NCBI GenBank assembly: GCA_963808135.1
Contig: CAWEFA010000027.1
Span: 62,001 to 126,000, forward strand
Source of the DNA: CAWEFA01 sp963808135
GTDB taxonomy: Bacteria > Bacteroidota > Bacteroidia > Bacteroidales > DTGW01
Direction: 5' to 3'
Length of the DNA: 64,000 nucleotides
Shown: positions 36,146 through 46,062 of the stretch, one piece after another
How positions within the stretch are numbered: the stretch's first letter is position 1
How the letters are laid out: each line of letters opens with the position of its first letter
Made by a program: the position numbers and the translations under genes
Notes under the pieces: model-generated
What the model saw: the letters and a program-made list of their open reading frames with translations, nothing else
The model's database searches: none
Told to the model about the DNA's origin: nothing

Positions 36146-37176
36146 GGATTAAAAGCAAGTTGTTACAACAGATTGATCTGCTGAAATTAAACTTGAGTGG
36201 TAAGGTCGTTTTAACAGAAGCTGCAACAGGTGCATTTGTAATAACACCCATTATGGCGGCTCTGGCAGGAGCCAAAGTTTATGCTTTTACAAAGGCTACT
36301 AAATATGGTTCTGTTAATGAGGTAATTCTACAAACAAGAAAAATAACTGAATTATTTTATGGATATAATTTAGATTTACATATAATCACGGAATTAACTC
36401 CTGATATTATTTATGAGGCTGATATCATTACCAATTCAGGCCATCTTCGCCCTTTGGATAAGAAAAAACTGAAATATGCTAAAAGCGGAGTTGTTATCCC
36501 TTTAATGTATGAAGCATGGGAACTTCGTGATAAAGATATAGATATTGATTATACTAATAAGATGAGAATTATTGTCGGAGCAACAAATGAACGACATCCG
36601 AATGTTGATGTATTCAACTATCTTGGAGATATGGCATTAAAAATGATATTTGATGCCAATCTTTGTCCTTATAGGAACAAATTTATTCTTTTTTGCAATA
36701 ATGATTTTGGCCCATATGTGGCAAATACATTGTCAAAAGTTTGTGGCTCATTGGCAGTTTGTGATTTGATAGAAAATAAAGAAAAATACGATGCGCTGCA
36801 AATTGACTGGATTGGCAATTTTCCTGAATTTACTGTACCTGAAAAATATAAAAAATGTGATGCTGTAATATTTACTGCCTATCCGTTTGATAAAATATGG
36901 ATCGGACAAAAAAATACTCCGATATTGATTGGTAAATTAAAGGCAGAAATTGATAATCCTTACATACTAAGATATGCTGGTGATATTGATTGCAAAGCTT
37001 TGGATGCAAATGGAGTAAATTATTTCCCATATTCTGTAAAGAGTGGACACATGGGAATATTACCTTCTGAAATTGGTTTTGATCCAATTATATGTTTACA
37101 GGCTGGAGGGTTAAAAGTGGCAGAGGAATTGTTAAACGGTAATTTCAAGTCCGATTATTTAAAAATCATTTCTTAG
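36142..37176 (+). CDS. Unknown Rossmann-like protein in polysaccharide locus
   Basis: 344 residues that I do not recognise. The first half contains a nucleotide-binding-like beta-alpha-beta stretch (SGKVVLTEAATGAFVITPIM, AALAGAKVYAFTKATKYGS) resembling AdoHcy-hydrolase or dehydrogenase NAD domains but without a standard G-x-G-x-x-G. This is followed by LTPDIIYEADIITNSGHLRP and VVIPLMYEAWELRD. The second half (NKFILFCNNDFGPYVANTLS onward) could be another alpha/beta domain, ending SGHMGILPSEIGFDPIICLQ. It is soluble, with no signal. Coupling by ATGA overlap to the aminotransferase suggests a step in the same sugar pathway. Confidence 0.5.
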   Translation: MRIKSKLLQQIDLLKLNLSGKVVLTEAATGAFVITPIMAALAGAKVYAFTKATKYGSVNEVILQTRKITELFYGYNLDLHIITELTPDIIYEADIITNSGHLRPLDKKKLKYAKSGVVIPLMYEAWELRDKDIDIDYTNKMRIIVGATNERHPNVDVFNYLGDMALKMIFDANLCPYRNKFILFCNNDFGPYVANTLSKVCGSLAVCDLIENKEKYDALQIDWIGNFPEFTVPEKYKKCDAVIFTAYPFDKIWIGQKNTPILIGKLKAEIDNPYILRYAGDIDCKALDANGVNYFPYSVKSGHMGILPSEIGFDPIICLQAGGLKVAEELLNGNFKSDYLKIIS

Positions 37177-37219
37177 GATGAAATAAATGGATTCTATTTT
37201 TTTACTATATAAATAATTT

Positions 37220-38003
37220 ATGAACATCATTTCACCTAATGCCAAAATTGGACTTAATGTCCGTTTTGGATCAAATTTAGTTATCGGAGACAATGTAGTT
37301 ATTCAAGATTATGTTGAAATTGGTAATAATACAATAGTTAATAATACTTTGATTGGAAGTGGGACAATCATTGAATCAAACTGTATTATCGGATATTCAA
37401 AAGTGTCCGGATGGGTTTCAAGAGAATCTGAAAACATTGAAATTAAACTAGAGAATCTTGTAATTGGTAATAATTGTTTAATACGCGAAGGAGCAACTCT
37501 ATATATGGGCTCAAAATTAGGTAATTCCATTAAAATTAATCACAAAGCTTTAATAAGAGCTAATGCAATTATTGGAGATTTTACTTCTATTGGTTCTATG
37601 ACAGAATTAGACGGCGACTTGTCGATTGGGGAACATTGCTCAATACATTCCCAAAATCATATTTGTAGTAATACTACAATTCAGGATTATGTATTTATTG
37701 CTCCTTTTTGCGTAACTGCTGAAGGAGACCCAATGACGTTTTATAGACCACAACTTTATCAATTAAAAGGTCCTGAAACTGGACCTTTTATTGAAAGCGG
37801 TTGTCAAATTGGAGTCAACGTTGTACTATATCCTAGAAATTCGCCTTGGTCATGAATGTATAGTCGGTTCAAGTGCAGTGGTAACTAAATCCTTTGAACC
37901 ATTATCTATTCTATCTGGTTGTCCTGCTAAAAGAGTTGCTGATGTTAAAGATTTATTTAGATTACCTTTGGAAATTAGAAAAAAAATTGGTATTGAAAAG
38001 TAA
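37220..38003 (+). pseudogene. Hexapeptide-repeat transferase, one frameshift
   Basis: Beta-helix repeats run from ISPNAKIGLNVRFGSNLVIG through DYVEIGNNTIVNNTLIGSGT, LVIGNNCLIREGATLYMG and HSQNHICSNTTIQDYVFIAP. After IGVNVVLYPR the frame shifts near the AAA at 37837-37839. The continuation IRLGHECIVGSSAVVTKSFE and LSGCPAKRVADV, ending 38003, is the normal closing coil. The reconstructed product is about 260 residues. It probably acylates or acetylates a nucleotide sugar; the substrate cannot be stated. A missing A in a short run would restore the frame, so an error is plausible. Confidence 0.78.
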
Positions 38004-38028
38004 CTACTTTTTTGAAGAAAACTAATAT

Positions 38029-38976
38029 ATGAACGATATTTGTATAGTCATCCCTTTCCTGAATGAGGAGAAAAATATTTCATTTTTAGTAAATAATTTA
38101 AATAATTATTTTAAAAATAATAAACATTTATCTTATGAGGTTATTTTTGTTGATGATGGGTCAATAGATAATTCTTTTGAAATTCTTCTTAATTCAAAAT
38201 ATGAACATTATAATGTAAAATTGATAAAATTATCAAGAAATTTTGGATCACATTCTGCTTTAAGAGCTGGGATCATACATAGTAACAGTCGTTATCTTAC
38301 AATGTTCCCTGCAGATTTACAGGATCCATTATCATTAATAGAAAAACTATACTCAAAATGTTTAGAAGGTTACGACATAGTTGTTGCTCAGAGAAAAACC
38401 GTTAAAGTAGATGCCACTACCCGCTTATTTTCTCGGTTTTATTCTTGGCTCATGCGAAAATATGTGATTAGGGATTATCCTAAATATGGTGCTGATATAG
38501 TAATGATTAATGTTAAAATCAAGGAAGTACTCAATTCCAACATTGAAGCTAATTCAAATTTTATCTTGCATATTATGTCTCTTGGATTTAAAAAAGCATT
38601 CATTGAATATGATAAAGTTGAAAGGAAATATGGAAAAACAAAATGGACATTATCAAAAAAAATAAAACTTCTAATAGATTCATTTGTCGCTTTCTCTTAT
38701 GCTCCAGTAAGATTTGTAACAATTATGGGGATACTTTTTTCAATAATAGGATTTCTTTGGACAGTTTATATAGTGTTCAGAACAATAATGATAGGTGATT
38801 TATCTCCTGGGTGGCCTGCTTTAATTTCGGTTTTATCAATTGGCTTTGGAATTACGAATATTTCTCTTGGAATAATTGCTGAATATCTTTGGAGAACTTT
38901 AGACTCTGCAAGAAAAAGACCAGCTTTTATAGTGGATGAAATTATTGAATTGAATAAAAATGAGGAAACTAAGTAA
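38029..38976 (+). CDS. GT2 glycosyltransferase, DPM1/GtrB-like with two C-terminal TM helices
   Basis: 315 residues. The GT-A domain starts IVIPFLNEEKNISFLVNNLN, with EVIFVDDGSIDNSF, KLSRNFGSHSALRAGI and the metal-site FPADLQDP (D-x-Q-D in this subgroup). Two membrane helices follow (FVTIMGILFSIIGFLWTVYI and ISVLSIGFGITNISLGIIAE). This layout matches polyprenyl-phosphate glycosyltransferases such as GtrB or ArnC, which load a sugar on undecaprenyl phosphate. A GT-C enzyme encoded 2 kb downstream could be the user of such a donor. The 3' end overlaps the next gene by 17 bp. Confidence 0.88.
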   Translation: MNDICIVIPFLNEEKNISFLVNNLNNYFKNNKHLSYEVIFVDDGSIDNSFEILLNSKYEHYNVKLIKLSRNFGSHSALRAGIIHSNSRYLTMFPADLQDPLSLIEKLYSKCLEGYDIVVAQRKTVKVDATTRLFSRFYSWLMRKYVIRDYPKYGADIVMINVKIKEVLNSNIEANSNFILHIMSLGFKKAFIEYDKVERKYGKTKWTLSKKIKLLIDSFVAFSYAPVRFVTIMGILFSIIGFLWTVYIVFRTIMIGDLSPGWPALISVLSIGFGITNISLGIIAEYLWRTLDSARKRPAFIVDEIIELNKNEETK

Positions 38977-39952
38977 TATTCTAATTACCGGAGGCGCCGG
39001 TTTTATTGGTTCGCATTTAACTGATGAACTTCTGTCAAGAGGTTACAAGGTTATTGTAATCGATAATTTAATTAATGGCAAAGAAGAAAATTTAAAAACA
39101 GCTAAAAGCCATGATAGATTTACCTTTATAAAAGGCGACATTTTAAATGAATACGATTTAGAAAATGCAATGAAAAATGTCGACGCCATTTTTCACATGG
39201 CTTGCTTGGGCGTAAGGCATTCGATCAATAATCCTTACGAAAACCATTTGGTAAATGCCGAAGGAAGTTTAAAAGTTTTAATAAAAGCCCGTCAAAATCA
39301 AATAAAGAAATTTTTTTATATTTCCTCATCCGAAATCTATGGCAAGGCTTTATCGTTTCCAATTAAAGAAAGCGATACGCCATATCCTATTACTGTTTAC
39401 GGGGCATCGAAGCTTGCCGGAGAACATTACACAAATTCCTTTTTTGAATGTTATGGAATGGATGTTACTGTAATCCGGTTGTTTAACAATTTTGGCCCGC
39501 GTGCGCACCACGAGGGCGATAGCGGTGAAGTAATTCCCCGCACCATTGTAAATGCGCTATATGAAAAAAACCCTGTAATTTTTGGCGATGGCAGCATTTC
39601 AAAGGATTTTATATTTGTGAAAGATACTGCCAGAATTTTGGCCGATCTTATTGATGTTGAGAGATTGACAGGCCAAACTTATAACATCGGTTCGGGTGAA
39701 GAAATTACCATTAAAGCTTTGATGGAAGAAATAATTTCTATTATAGGCAATAAAAAACTCAAAATTGAATACGATGCCCCGAGGCCTGCCGATGTTCCGC
39801 GTTTATTGGTCAATTCTGAAAAATTAAAACATATTTATAATTTCAAACTCAATTATAATTTATTACAAGGCCTTAATGAAACCGTTCATTACTACAAAGA
39901 CATTATGAAAGAAAAAAATTTAGCGAATGAAATCCCTCTTAAAAACTGGTAA
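38960..39952 (+). CDS. Extended SDR nucleotide-sugar epimerase/dehydratase
   Basis: 330 residues. Rossmann motif NILITGGAGFIGSHLTDELL, then GDILNEYDLENAM, IFHMACLGVRHSINNPYENH, FFYISSSEIYGKA and the catalytic YGASKLAGEHY (Y-x-x-x-K), then VIRLFNNFGPR, FIFVKDTARIL and a C-terminal PRPADVPRLLVNSEKLK. It is NAD(P)-dependent and acts on a nucleotide sugar; whether it is a 4-epimerase, a 4,6-dehydratase or a decarboxylase cannot be decided. Its neighbour 3 bp downstream is an aminotransferase, which favours a keto-sugar-producing dehydratase, by inference. Confidence 0.85.
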   Translation: MRKLSNILITGGAGFIGSHLTDELLSRGYKVIVIDNLINGKEENLKTAKSHDRFTFIKGDILNEYDLENAMKNVDAIFHMACLGVRHSINNPYENHLVNAEGSLKVLIKARQNQIKKFFYISSSEIYGKALSFPIKESDTPYPITVYGASKLAGEHYTNSFFECYGMDVTVIRLFNNFGPRAHHEGDSGEVIPRTIVNALYEKNPVIFGDGSISKDFIFVKDTARILADLIDVERLTGQTYNIGSGEEITIKALMEEIISIIGNKKLKIEYDAPRPADVPRLLVNSEKLKHIYNFKLNYNLLQGLNETVHYYKDIMKEKNLANEIPLKNW

Positions 39953-39955
39953 TTA

Positions 39956-41080
39956 ATGATTCCGGTCGCAAAACCATATTTAACAGCCGATGAAGCCCAG
40001 GCCGCTTACGATGTAATATTGTCCGGCTGGGTAACACAAGGCCCAAAAGTCCAGGAATTTGAAGAAAAATTTGCGGCATATGTCGGAAGCAGTTACGCTG
40101 TTGCTGTATCGAGTTGTACAACTGCCCTTCATCTTTCGCTTATAGTAGCAGGTATTAAACCAGGCGATGAAGTTATTTGCCCATCCATGTCTTTCATAGC
40201 TACAGCAAATGCAATTGTCCATGCGGGAGCCAAACCGGTTTTTGCCGAGGTTAACAAACATTTTAACATTGATGCAAAGCATGCCGAGACATTGATAACA
40301 TCCAAAACAAAAGCTATTCTTATTGTACACCAGATAGGCATGCCTGCCGATATTGATACTTTTAAAAATATTTGTAAAAAACATAACTTATTATTAATCG
40401 AAGATGCTGCTTGTGCAATAGGTTCGGCATATAAAGGAAAAAAAATTGGTTCACATTCCGACCTGGTTTGCTTTTCATTTCATCCCCGCAAAGTAATTAC
40501 CACAGGCGATGGAGGTATGATTGCCACATCAAATCCTGAATATTATAAACGGTTAAAAGCTCTCCGCCAGCATGCCATGAGCGTAAATGACCTGGAGCGC
40601 CATAAATCCGATAAAATTATTTTTGAAGAATACCCGGAAGTTGGTTACAATTACCGGATGACAAATATCCAGGCTGCAATCGGAATCAAGCAATTGGAAA
40701 AACTGGATTTGATAGTTAATGAACGTCGCAAAATTGCTTTTCAATACCATGAAGGATTAAAAGATTGTAAGTATTTGGATTTACCAATTGAAGAAGAAGG
40801 ATATTTTTCAAATTACCAATCGTATGCCATTACTTTGAAAGATACGGTTAAAATAAGCAGAAACGAATTTATGCAAAAATTAACCGATGAAGGTATTTCT
40901 GTTCGAAGGGGCGTGATGACAGCCCATCGGGAAAAAGCATACGCCAATGAAAAAGTTAAGCTTCCAATATCAGAAAAACTTTCGGATAATAGTATTATTT
41001 TACCGCTGTTTCACCCAATGCAAAAGATGGATTATTTAAATATTATAGAAGAAATTAAAAGAATTTTATCGGAATTGTAA
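39956..41080 (+). CDS. DegT/DnrJ/EryC1 sugar aminotransferase (PseC/LegC-like)
   Basis: 374 residues: MIPVAKPYLTADEAQAAYDV, TQGPKVQEFEEKFAAYVGSS, AVSSCTTALHLSLIVAGI, LIEDAACAIGSAYKGKKIG and VCFSFHPRKVITTGDGGMIA, where the lysine of HPRK is the PLP site. The SFHP-x-K-x-ITTGDGG form is that of enzymes that aminate 4-keto-6-deoxy sugars (PseC, LegC, PglE, Per). With the preceding SDR it could make a 4-amino-4,6-dideoxy sugar. A central insert RQHAMSVNDLERHKSDKIIF is typical of this subgroup. Intact. Confidence 0.9.
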   Translation: MIPVAKPYLTADEAQAAYDVILSGWVTQGPKVQEFEEKFAAYVGSSYAVAVSSCTTALHLSLIVAGIKPGDEVICPSMSFIATANAIVHAGAKPVFAEVNKHFNIDAKHAETLITSKTKAILIVHQIGMPADIDTFKNICKKHNLLLIEDAACAIGSAYKGKKIGSHSDLVCFSFHPRKVITTGDGGMIATSNPEYYKRLKALRQHAMSVNDLERHKSDKIIFEEYPEVGYNYRMTNIQAAIGIKQLEKLDLIVNERRKIAFQYHEGLKDCKYLDLPIEEEGYFSNYQSYAITLKDTVKISRNEFMQKLTDEGISVRRGVMTAHREKAYANEKVKLPISEKLSDNSIILPLFHPMQKMDYLNIIEEIKRILSEL

Positions 41081-41107
41081 TTCAAATATATCTATTTAAA
41101 ATTTTAA

Positions 41108-42616
41108 ATGAGGGCTTTACGTATGAATATAAAAATTAAAATTTTACTGATTCTAATAATATTAGGATATTTATTATATAACTTTTTGACTTTGGCGATT
41201 TCACCAATACCTTGGTTTGACGAAGTTTGGTTCGCAAGTATTACCCATTCGTTCATTACAAAAGGGAAATTTTTATTGGAAATATGCCCACTTAGAACTG
41301 ATAAAGAGGTATTGGCTTATGGGCCGGTTTATTTTTTATTAACGGCTGCCAGTGTTAAATTGTTGGGTTTTGGTATTTTTTCATTTCGTCTTGTTAATTT
41401 CTTATTTGGCTTAGCAAATATTTATGTTTTTTATAATATCATTAAGTATTTTATTAAAGACAGGCTGTGGGTTTTGTTAACAACCTTGCTTATTATATTT
41501 GACAATATTTATTGTTCAAATATTCATGGAGGAAGGATGGATTCAGTAGCAATATTTTTTTGTTTGGTTTCCTTAAATGCTTTATTAATTGATAAATTAA
41601 AACCACGTAATCTCTTGCTCTCCGGAGTTTTTGCAGTATTAGCAATCCTTACAACGCCCAGGTCGGGATTTTTATTTCTCTCAATAATAGTCTTTATTAT
41701 TTCCATTGATGGGTTTAAAGTTCATATAATAGAAAAAATACGCAATTTGATTATTTGGGTTCTGCCAATAATTATTGTTTATGCTTTATGGATTTGGTAT
41801 GCTTTTGGTAATATCGGGCAATTTTTAGAATATTATATTCATCCGGGTAAAGTCGCAAACATTCCATTAACTACAAGTGTTGGGGGAAAATTATTTATTC
41901 CCCAATACCAGGTTTTGTTAATTATTACAACAATTATACTTCTTATATCAGGGATATTTAAAAAGAAAATAAAGCCGGATATTTTTATAATAATTTCAAT
42001 AATAAATATAGTTGGTTTTTACTTTTTGGTAAATGATTCCGGGGCATATTCGGTATATATAATTTATTTCTTATATGGATTGTTTTGTTATTTACTTTAT
42101 AAATTTGAGTTTAAGCAAAACTTACAAAAGTTTAAATTCGCAATTTATGCTCTTGTTCTATTTGTAAACCTGTGTATTTTTTCAATTAAAACAATTACGG
42201 TATTTGCTTGTTGGGAAGCAAGGGATTTTCATAAAATCGACCAAATAGTAAAAGCAAATATTTCTCAGGGTGCAAAAGTAGTTGGCTGCGACAGGTATTA
42301 TTATTCGGTTATAAAAAATAATGACTATTTTCAAACTGTTGAACGTCCTAAAAGCAACCTGGAAAGAGCGGAATATCACCGGAACCAGTTTAATTTCGAA
42401 TATCTCATTATTAGCGATGAAATAGAAAAATCTAAACCCGATATATTAAAACAATATAATAATGGAAGTTTAATTTTAGTTTCGCATTTTATGTTGAAAG
42501 GAACAGGAATAATAAATAAAATTAATAAAATAACAGGGATGAAAATTAGCGAATCCTATAATGGTGAAATTTATAAAAGGAAATTAAATAATAATACTAT
42601 AATAAAACAGTTATAA
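41108..42616 (+). CDS. GT-C type glycosyltransferase (ArnT/PMT-like membrane protein)
   Basis: 502 residues from ATG 41108 (or ATG 41123, MNIKIKILLILIILGYLLYN). About ten to twelve membrane helices, with the catalytic-type acidic motif PIPWFDEVWFASI right after helix 1, GPVYFLLTAASVKLLGFGIF and a second acidic site HGGRMDSVAIFFCLVSLNAL. This is the GT39/GT83 arrangement using polyprenyl-phosphate sugars as donors. The soluble C-terminal part carries VVGCDRYYYSVIKNNDYFQT. It is probably supplied by the GtrB-like enzyme at 38029. The acceptor may be the growing glycan or a protein; not readable. Confidence 0.8.
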   Translation: MRALRMNIKIKILLILIILGYLLYNFLTLAISPIPWFDEVWFASITHSFITKGKFLLEICPLRTDKEVLAYGPVYFLLTAASVKLLGFGIFSFRLVNFLFGLANIYVFYNIIKYFIKDRLWVLLTTLLIIFDNIYCSNIHGGRMDSVAIFFCLVSLNALLIDKLKPRNLLLSGVFAVLAILTTPRSGFLFLSIIVFIISIDGFKVHIIEKIRNLIIWVLPIIIVYALWIWYAFGNIGQFLEYYIHPGKVANIPLTTSVGGKLFIPQYQVLLIITTIILLISGIFKKKIKPDIFIIISIINIVGFYFLVNDSGAYSVYIIYFLYGLFCYLLYKFEFKQNLQKFKFAIYALVLFVNLCIFSIKTITVFACWEARDFHKIDQIVKANISQGAKVVGCDRYYYSVIKNNDYFQTVERPKSNLERAEYHRNQFNFEYLIISDEIEKSKPDILKQYNNGSLILVSHFMLKGTGIINKINKITGMKISESYNGEIYKRKLNNNTIIKQL

Positions 42617-42791
42617 AAATGAAACTTTAGAGCCGAAACCCTAAGTAAAAGTTACATATCATTGGTTACAAGAACTAAATACAATATATGGCTCTGGTTA
42701 ATGTTGACGCCCATAAAACAAAACAAGTTTTTTAGAGAATGACAAGCTTATAACAGAAAGTTTACAAGCTATTTCAAAAATTTAAAAATAA

Positions 42792-44207
42792 ATGAAATTA
42801 TCTGTAATTATTACCTCATACAATTATGATAAATTCTTAAGCAGGGCAATCAGAAGTGTGCTTCAACAGTCCTTAGATAAAGCCTTATATGAAGTTATTG
42901 TCATTGATGATGCTTCTACAGACAATACCAAACTTATTCTTGAGCCTTTTGAAGATATTTGCAGAATTTTTCATCTTGAAAAAAATGTAGGCATAGCAGA
43001 AGCCAGAAATATTGGTATCAAAAAAGCCAGGGGACAATTTGTAATTTTCGTTGATGCCGATGACTATATTCACTATGAAATGTTAAAAACGCAATTATTG
43101 TTTTTAGAGGAGAATAATTCTTTAGACGCTGTATCAATAGATTATTACACGGTTAATGAAAAGGGAGATCATCTTAATCATATTTCTGCAGATGAAAATC
43201 CTATTGCATGCGGCATAATGTTTAGGAAAGATCATCTCATAGATATTGGTATGTACGATCCGGCATTTAAGGCGCGGGAAGAAGAAGATCTTCGGGCTCG
43301 TTTTCAGGAAAAATATAAAATTTACAATATAATTTTACCTTTATATAGATATCGGAAACACGAAAATAATCTGACAAATGATATAAGTTTAATGCAGGAA
43401 TTTCGCGAAAAACTCAGTAAAAAATTAAAAAAACAAAAGAATAATCCTAATATAATAGCTATTATTCAGGCCCGCGTTGGCTCGTCCAGGTTACCGGGAA
43501 AAGTTTTACTGCCAGTTCAGGGGAAAACCGTACTGGAACATGTTGTCGAAAGGGTAAGCAGAAGCGCTTACTTAAACGATGTAATTGTTGCCACCACAAC
43601 AAACAGCAATGACGACGGAATAGCAGCCTTAACTAAAAAAACTAACTGCAAAGTTTACAGGGGTTCGGAAAATGATGTGTTGGACAGGTATTATCAAGCG
43701 GCAACACAATTTTCAGCCGAGGTGGTTGTCCGGGTAACTTCGGATTGCCCGCTTATCGATCCTTCTGTTATTGATTTGGTTATAGAAAAGTTTTTGAATA
43801 GCAAATCCGATTATACTTCAAATACTTTGAAAGTTCCCTTCCCGGATGGACAGGATGTGGAAGTGTTTACTTATAAATCGCTTGAAAAAGCATGGAATGA
43901 AGCCAAATTATTATCTGAAAGAGAACATGTAACTCCATACATTAAAAATAATTCTTCTCTTTTTAAAGTAAACTGGATTGAAGGGAAACAAGAGCAAAGC
44001 AAATACCGCTGGTGCCTTGACGAGCCTAAAGACCTCGAGCTTATTACTGCCATTTACGATGCTTTGTATCCAAAAAATAAACAATTTGGAATGAAAGAAA
44101 TTTTGGAATTGTTAGAAGAACAACCAACGCTTAAAAATATCAACAGTCATATAATCCGCGACGAAGGATATTTAAAATCATTAAAACAGGATAAATTAAT
44201 AAAATAA
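42792..44207 (+). CDS. GT2 glycosyltransferase fused to SpsF-type cytidylyltransferase
   Basis: 471 residues in two domains. Residues 1-215 are GT-A family 2: MKLSVIITSYNYDKFLSRAI, VIVIDDASTDNTKLI, GQFVIFVDADDYIHYEM (DAD at 88-90) and YDPAFKAREEEDLRARFQEK. After a Lys-rich linker, residues 221-471 are an SpsF-like nucleotidyltransferase: IIAIIQARVGSSRLPGKVLL, VLEHVVERVSRS, YRGSENDVLDRYYQAA, VVRVTSDCPLIDPSVID and LSEREHVTPYIKNN. SpsF proteins belong to the CMP-sugar synthetase family and would activate the acid made by the NeuB/SpsE homologue at 47878. One polypeptide could both activate a sugar and transfer one; I do not recall this fusion as common. Confidence 0.85.
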   Translation: MKLSVIITSYNYDKFLSRAIRSVLQQSLDKALYEVIVIDDASTDNTKLILEPFEDICRIFHLEKNVGIAEARNIGIKKARGQFVIFVDADDYIHYEMLKTQLLFLEENNSLDAVSIDYYTVNEKGDHLNHISADENPIACGIMFRKDHLIDIGMYDPAFKAREEEDLRARFQEKYKIYNIILPLYRYRKHENNLTNDISLMQEFREKLSKKLKKQKNNPNIIAIIQARVGSSRLPGKVLLPVQGKTVLEHVVERVSRSAYLNDVIVATTTNSNDDGIAALTKKTNCKVYRGSENDVLDRYYQAATQFSAEVVVRVTSDCPLIDPSVIDLVIEKFLNSKSDYTSNTLKVPFPDGQDVEVFTYKSLEKAWNEAKLLSEREHVTPYIKNNSSLFKVNWIEGKQEQSKYRWCLDEPKDLELITAIYDALYPKNKQFGMKEILELLEEQPTLKNINSHIIRDEGYLKSLKQDKLIK

Positions 44208-44211
44208 CTTT

Positions 44212-45517
44212 ATGGGCAAATCACAGGAATTATATTTACGGGCAAAGAAAATTATTCCCGGGGGCACACAGCTTCTTTCCAAAAGGCCGGAGATGTTTTT
44301 ACCGGATCAATGGCCGGCTTATTATAACAGGGCAAAGGGTTGTGAAATTTGGGATTTGGATGGGAAACATTACTACGATATGGGCCTCATGGGAGTTGGT
44401 GCAAATGTTTTAGGTTATGCTAATGATGAAGTTGACACTGCTGTAATAAAAGCTATTAAATCCGGAACAAATAGCACTTTGAATTGCCCGGAAGAAATAA
44501 AATTGGCTGAAATGCTTTGTTCAATTCATCCCTGGGCAGAGATGGTCAGGTATGCACGTACCGGCGGCGAGGCAATGACTATAGCAGTAAGAATAGCCAG
44601 GGCCAAAACCGGCAAGAGTAAAATATTATTTTGCGGGTATCATGGTTGGCATGATTGGTATTTAACGGCCAATCTTTCGGAAGATAAATTAAAACATGGC
44701 CATTTACTCCCGGGACTTGAACCGAACGGGGTTCCTGTTGAATTGTTAAATACATCTACTACATTTCAATACAATAATACTGAAGAATTTCTTCGGAAAC
44801 TTTCGGAGAATAACGATCAAATAGCTTGTGTTGTAATGGAGTCGGTTCGTAACTTTGAACCCGAAAAGGAATTCTTAAATACGCTAAGGAATGAAACCAG
44901 GGAAACGGGGAATCATTTTAATAATCGATGAAATAACTGCAGGGTTTCGGCTCAATATGGGAGGGGCTCATTTAAGGTACAACCTGGAACCCGACATTGC
45001 AGTTTTCGGCAAGGCTATGAGCAACGGATATCCAATGGCGGCAATTATTGGAAAACGTTTTGTAATGGAAGCGGCTCAAAATTCTTTTATCAGCAGCTTA
45101 TTTTGGACAGAAAAAATTGGGCCGGTCGCTTCAATAACAACAATTGAAATTATGCAGGATCCAAAGATTTTTCAGACAATAAAATCAAATGGTGAAAAAA
45201 TTTCAAATGGGTTAAAAAAGGCAGCTGACGAAACAAATATTGAATTATCTATAACCGGCAATCCTGCCATTTTGGGTTTTTCAATACAACATCAAAATCC
45301 TTTGGTAGTAAAAACCTACTTCATCCAGGAACTCTTAAAAAAAGAATTTATCAGTACTTTTGCATATTATTCATCAATTTCCCATACTGATGCGATTATA
45401 AATAATTATTTGGGCGAAGTAAAATCCGTGTTCAAAAAAATAAAAGAAAACTTTGATATTCTTGAGAAACTTTTAGAAGGCGCCGTTTGTCATGCAGGTT
45501 TTAAAAGATTAACGTGA
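44212..45517 (+). pseudogene. Class III (GSA-aminomutase-like) aminotransferase, one frameshift
   Basis: The first frame gives ELYLRAKKIIPGGTQLLSKR, WDLDGKHYYDMGLMGVGANV, RYARTGGEAMTIAVRIARA and FCGYHGWHDWYL. A shift at GGGG (44907-44910) follows; the natural continuation is GIILIIDEITAGFRLNMGGA, with the PLP Asp in IIDEI, and PDIAVFGKAMSNGYPMAAII with the Schiff-base lysine, ending 45517. It totals about 432 residues. The fold is that of glutamate-1-semialdehyde aminomutase, but its place 4 bp after the SpsF fusion suggests amination of a sugar or sialic-acid-like intermediate. The homopolymer makes an indel error plausible. Confidence 0.82.
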
Positions 45518-46062
45518 TGCAAATAAATGGTGAAAAAATATATTTAAAGAGGCTTAATGTCGAAGATGTTACAGCCAATTATGTAACCTGGATGTCCGAC
45601 CCAGAAGTTTGCAAATACCTGGAAAGTAAATGGCAAAGCCATACTCTGGAAAGTATCAGAAAATATGTTGATGGGCTTTCAAAAAGCCCGTCAAATTATT
45701 TGATGGGTATTTTTAATATCACCGACAATAAACATATCGGCAATATTAAGTTGGGAAACATTCATAAAGTTCACCGTTATTGCGATTTAGGCTTGCTGAT
45801 TGGCGAGAAAGAATTCTGGGGAAAAGGAATTGCAACGGAGGCAATTACTTCGGCCACAAAATATGGGTTTGAAATTTTGAACCTTCATAAAATTTTTGCA
45901 ACGGTTTGGGAACCTAATGTCGGCTCTTACAAAGCTTTTATTAAAGCCGGTTATGTTGAAGTCGGTATTTTTAAAAAGCATATTTTCCTTGATGGAAAAT
46001 ATGTTGATGAATACATTCTCGAAATAATTAATAATAATGAAACGCACAACAAATCCCTTTGA
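45514..46062 (+). CDS. GNAT acetyltransferase, RimJ/PseH-like
   Basis: 182 residues. The start INGEKIYLKRLNVEDVTANY and WMSDPEVCKYLESKW are typical of RimJ/RimL and PseH-like GNATs. The acetyl-CoA loop is in LLIGEKEFWGKGIATEAITS (a variant of Q/R-x-x-G-x-G/A), followed by HKIFATVWEPNVGSYKAFIK and AGYVEVGIFKKHIFLDGKYV. In nonulosonate pathways PseH-type enzymes N-acetylate the 4-amino sugar made by PseC. Here it follows an aminotransferase (4-bp overlap) and precedes an SDR, so sugar N-acylation is the likely role. Confidence 0.85.
   Translation: MMQINGEKIYLKRLNVEDVTANYVTWMSDPEVCKYLESKWQSHTLESIRKYVDGLSKSPSNYLMGIFNITDNKHIGNIKLGNIHKVHRYCDLGLLIGEKEFWGKGIATEAITSATKYGFEILNLHKIFATVWEPNVGSYKAFIKAGYVEVGIFKKHIFLDGKYVDEYILEIINNNETHNKSL

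Noticed and set aside
39980..40384. 134-codon minus-strand frame
   Set aside because: Antisense of the conserved DegT aminotransferase; no motifs of its own.
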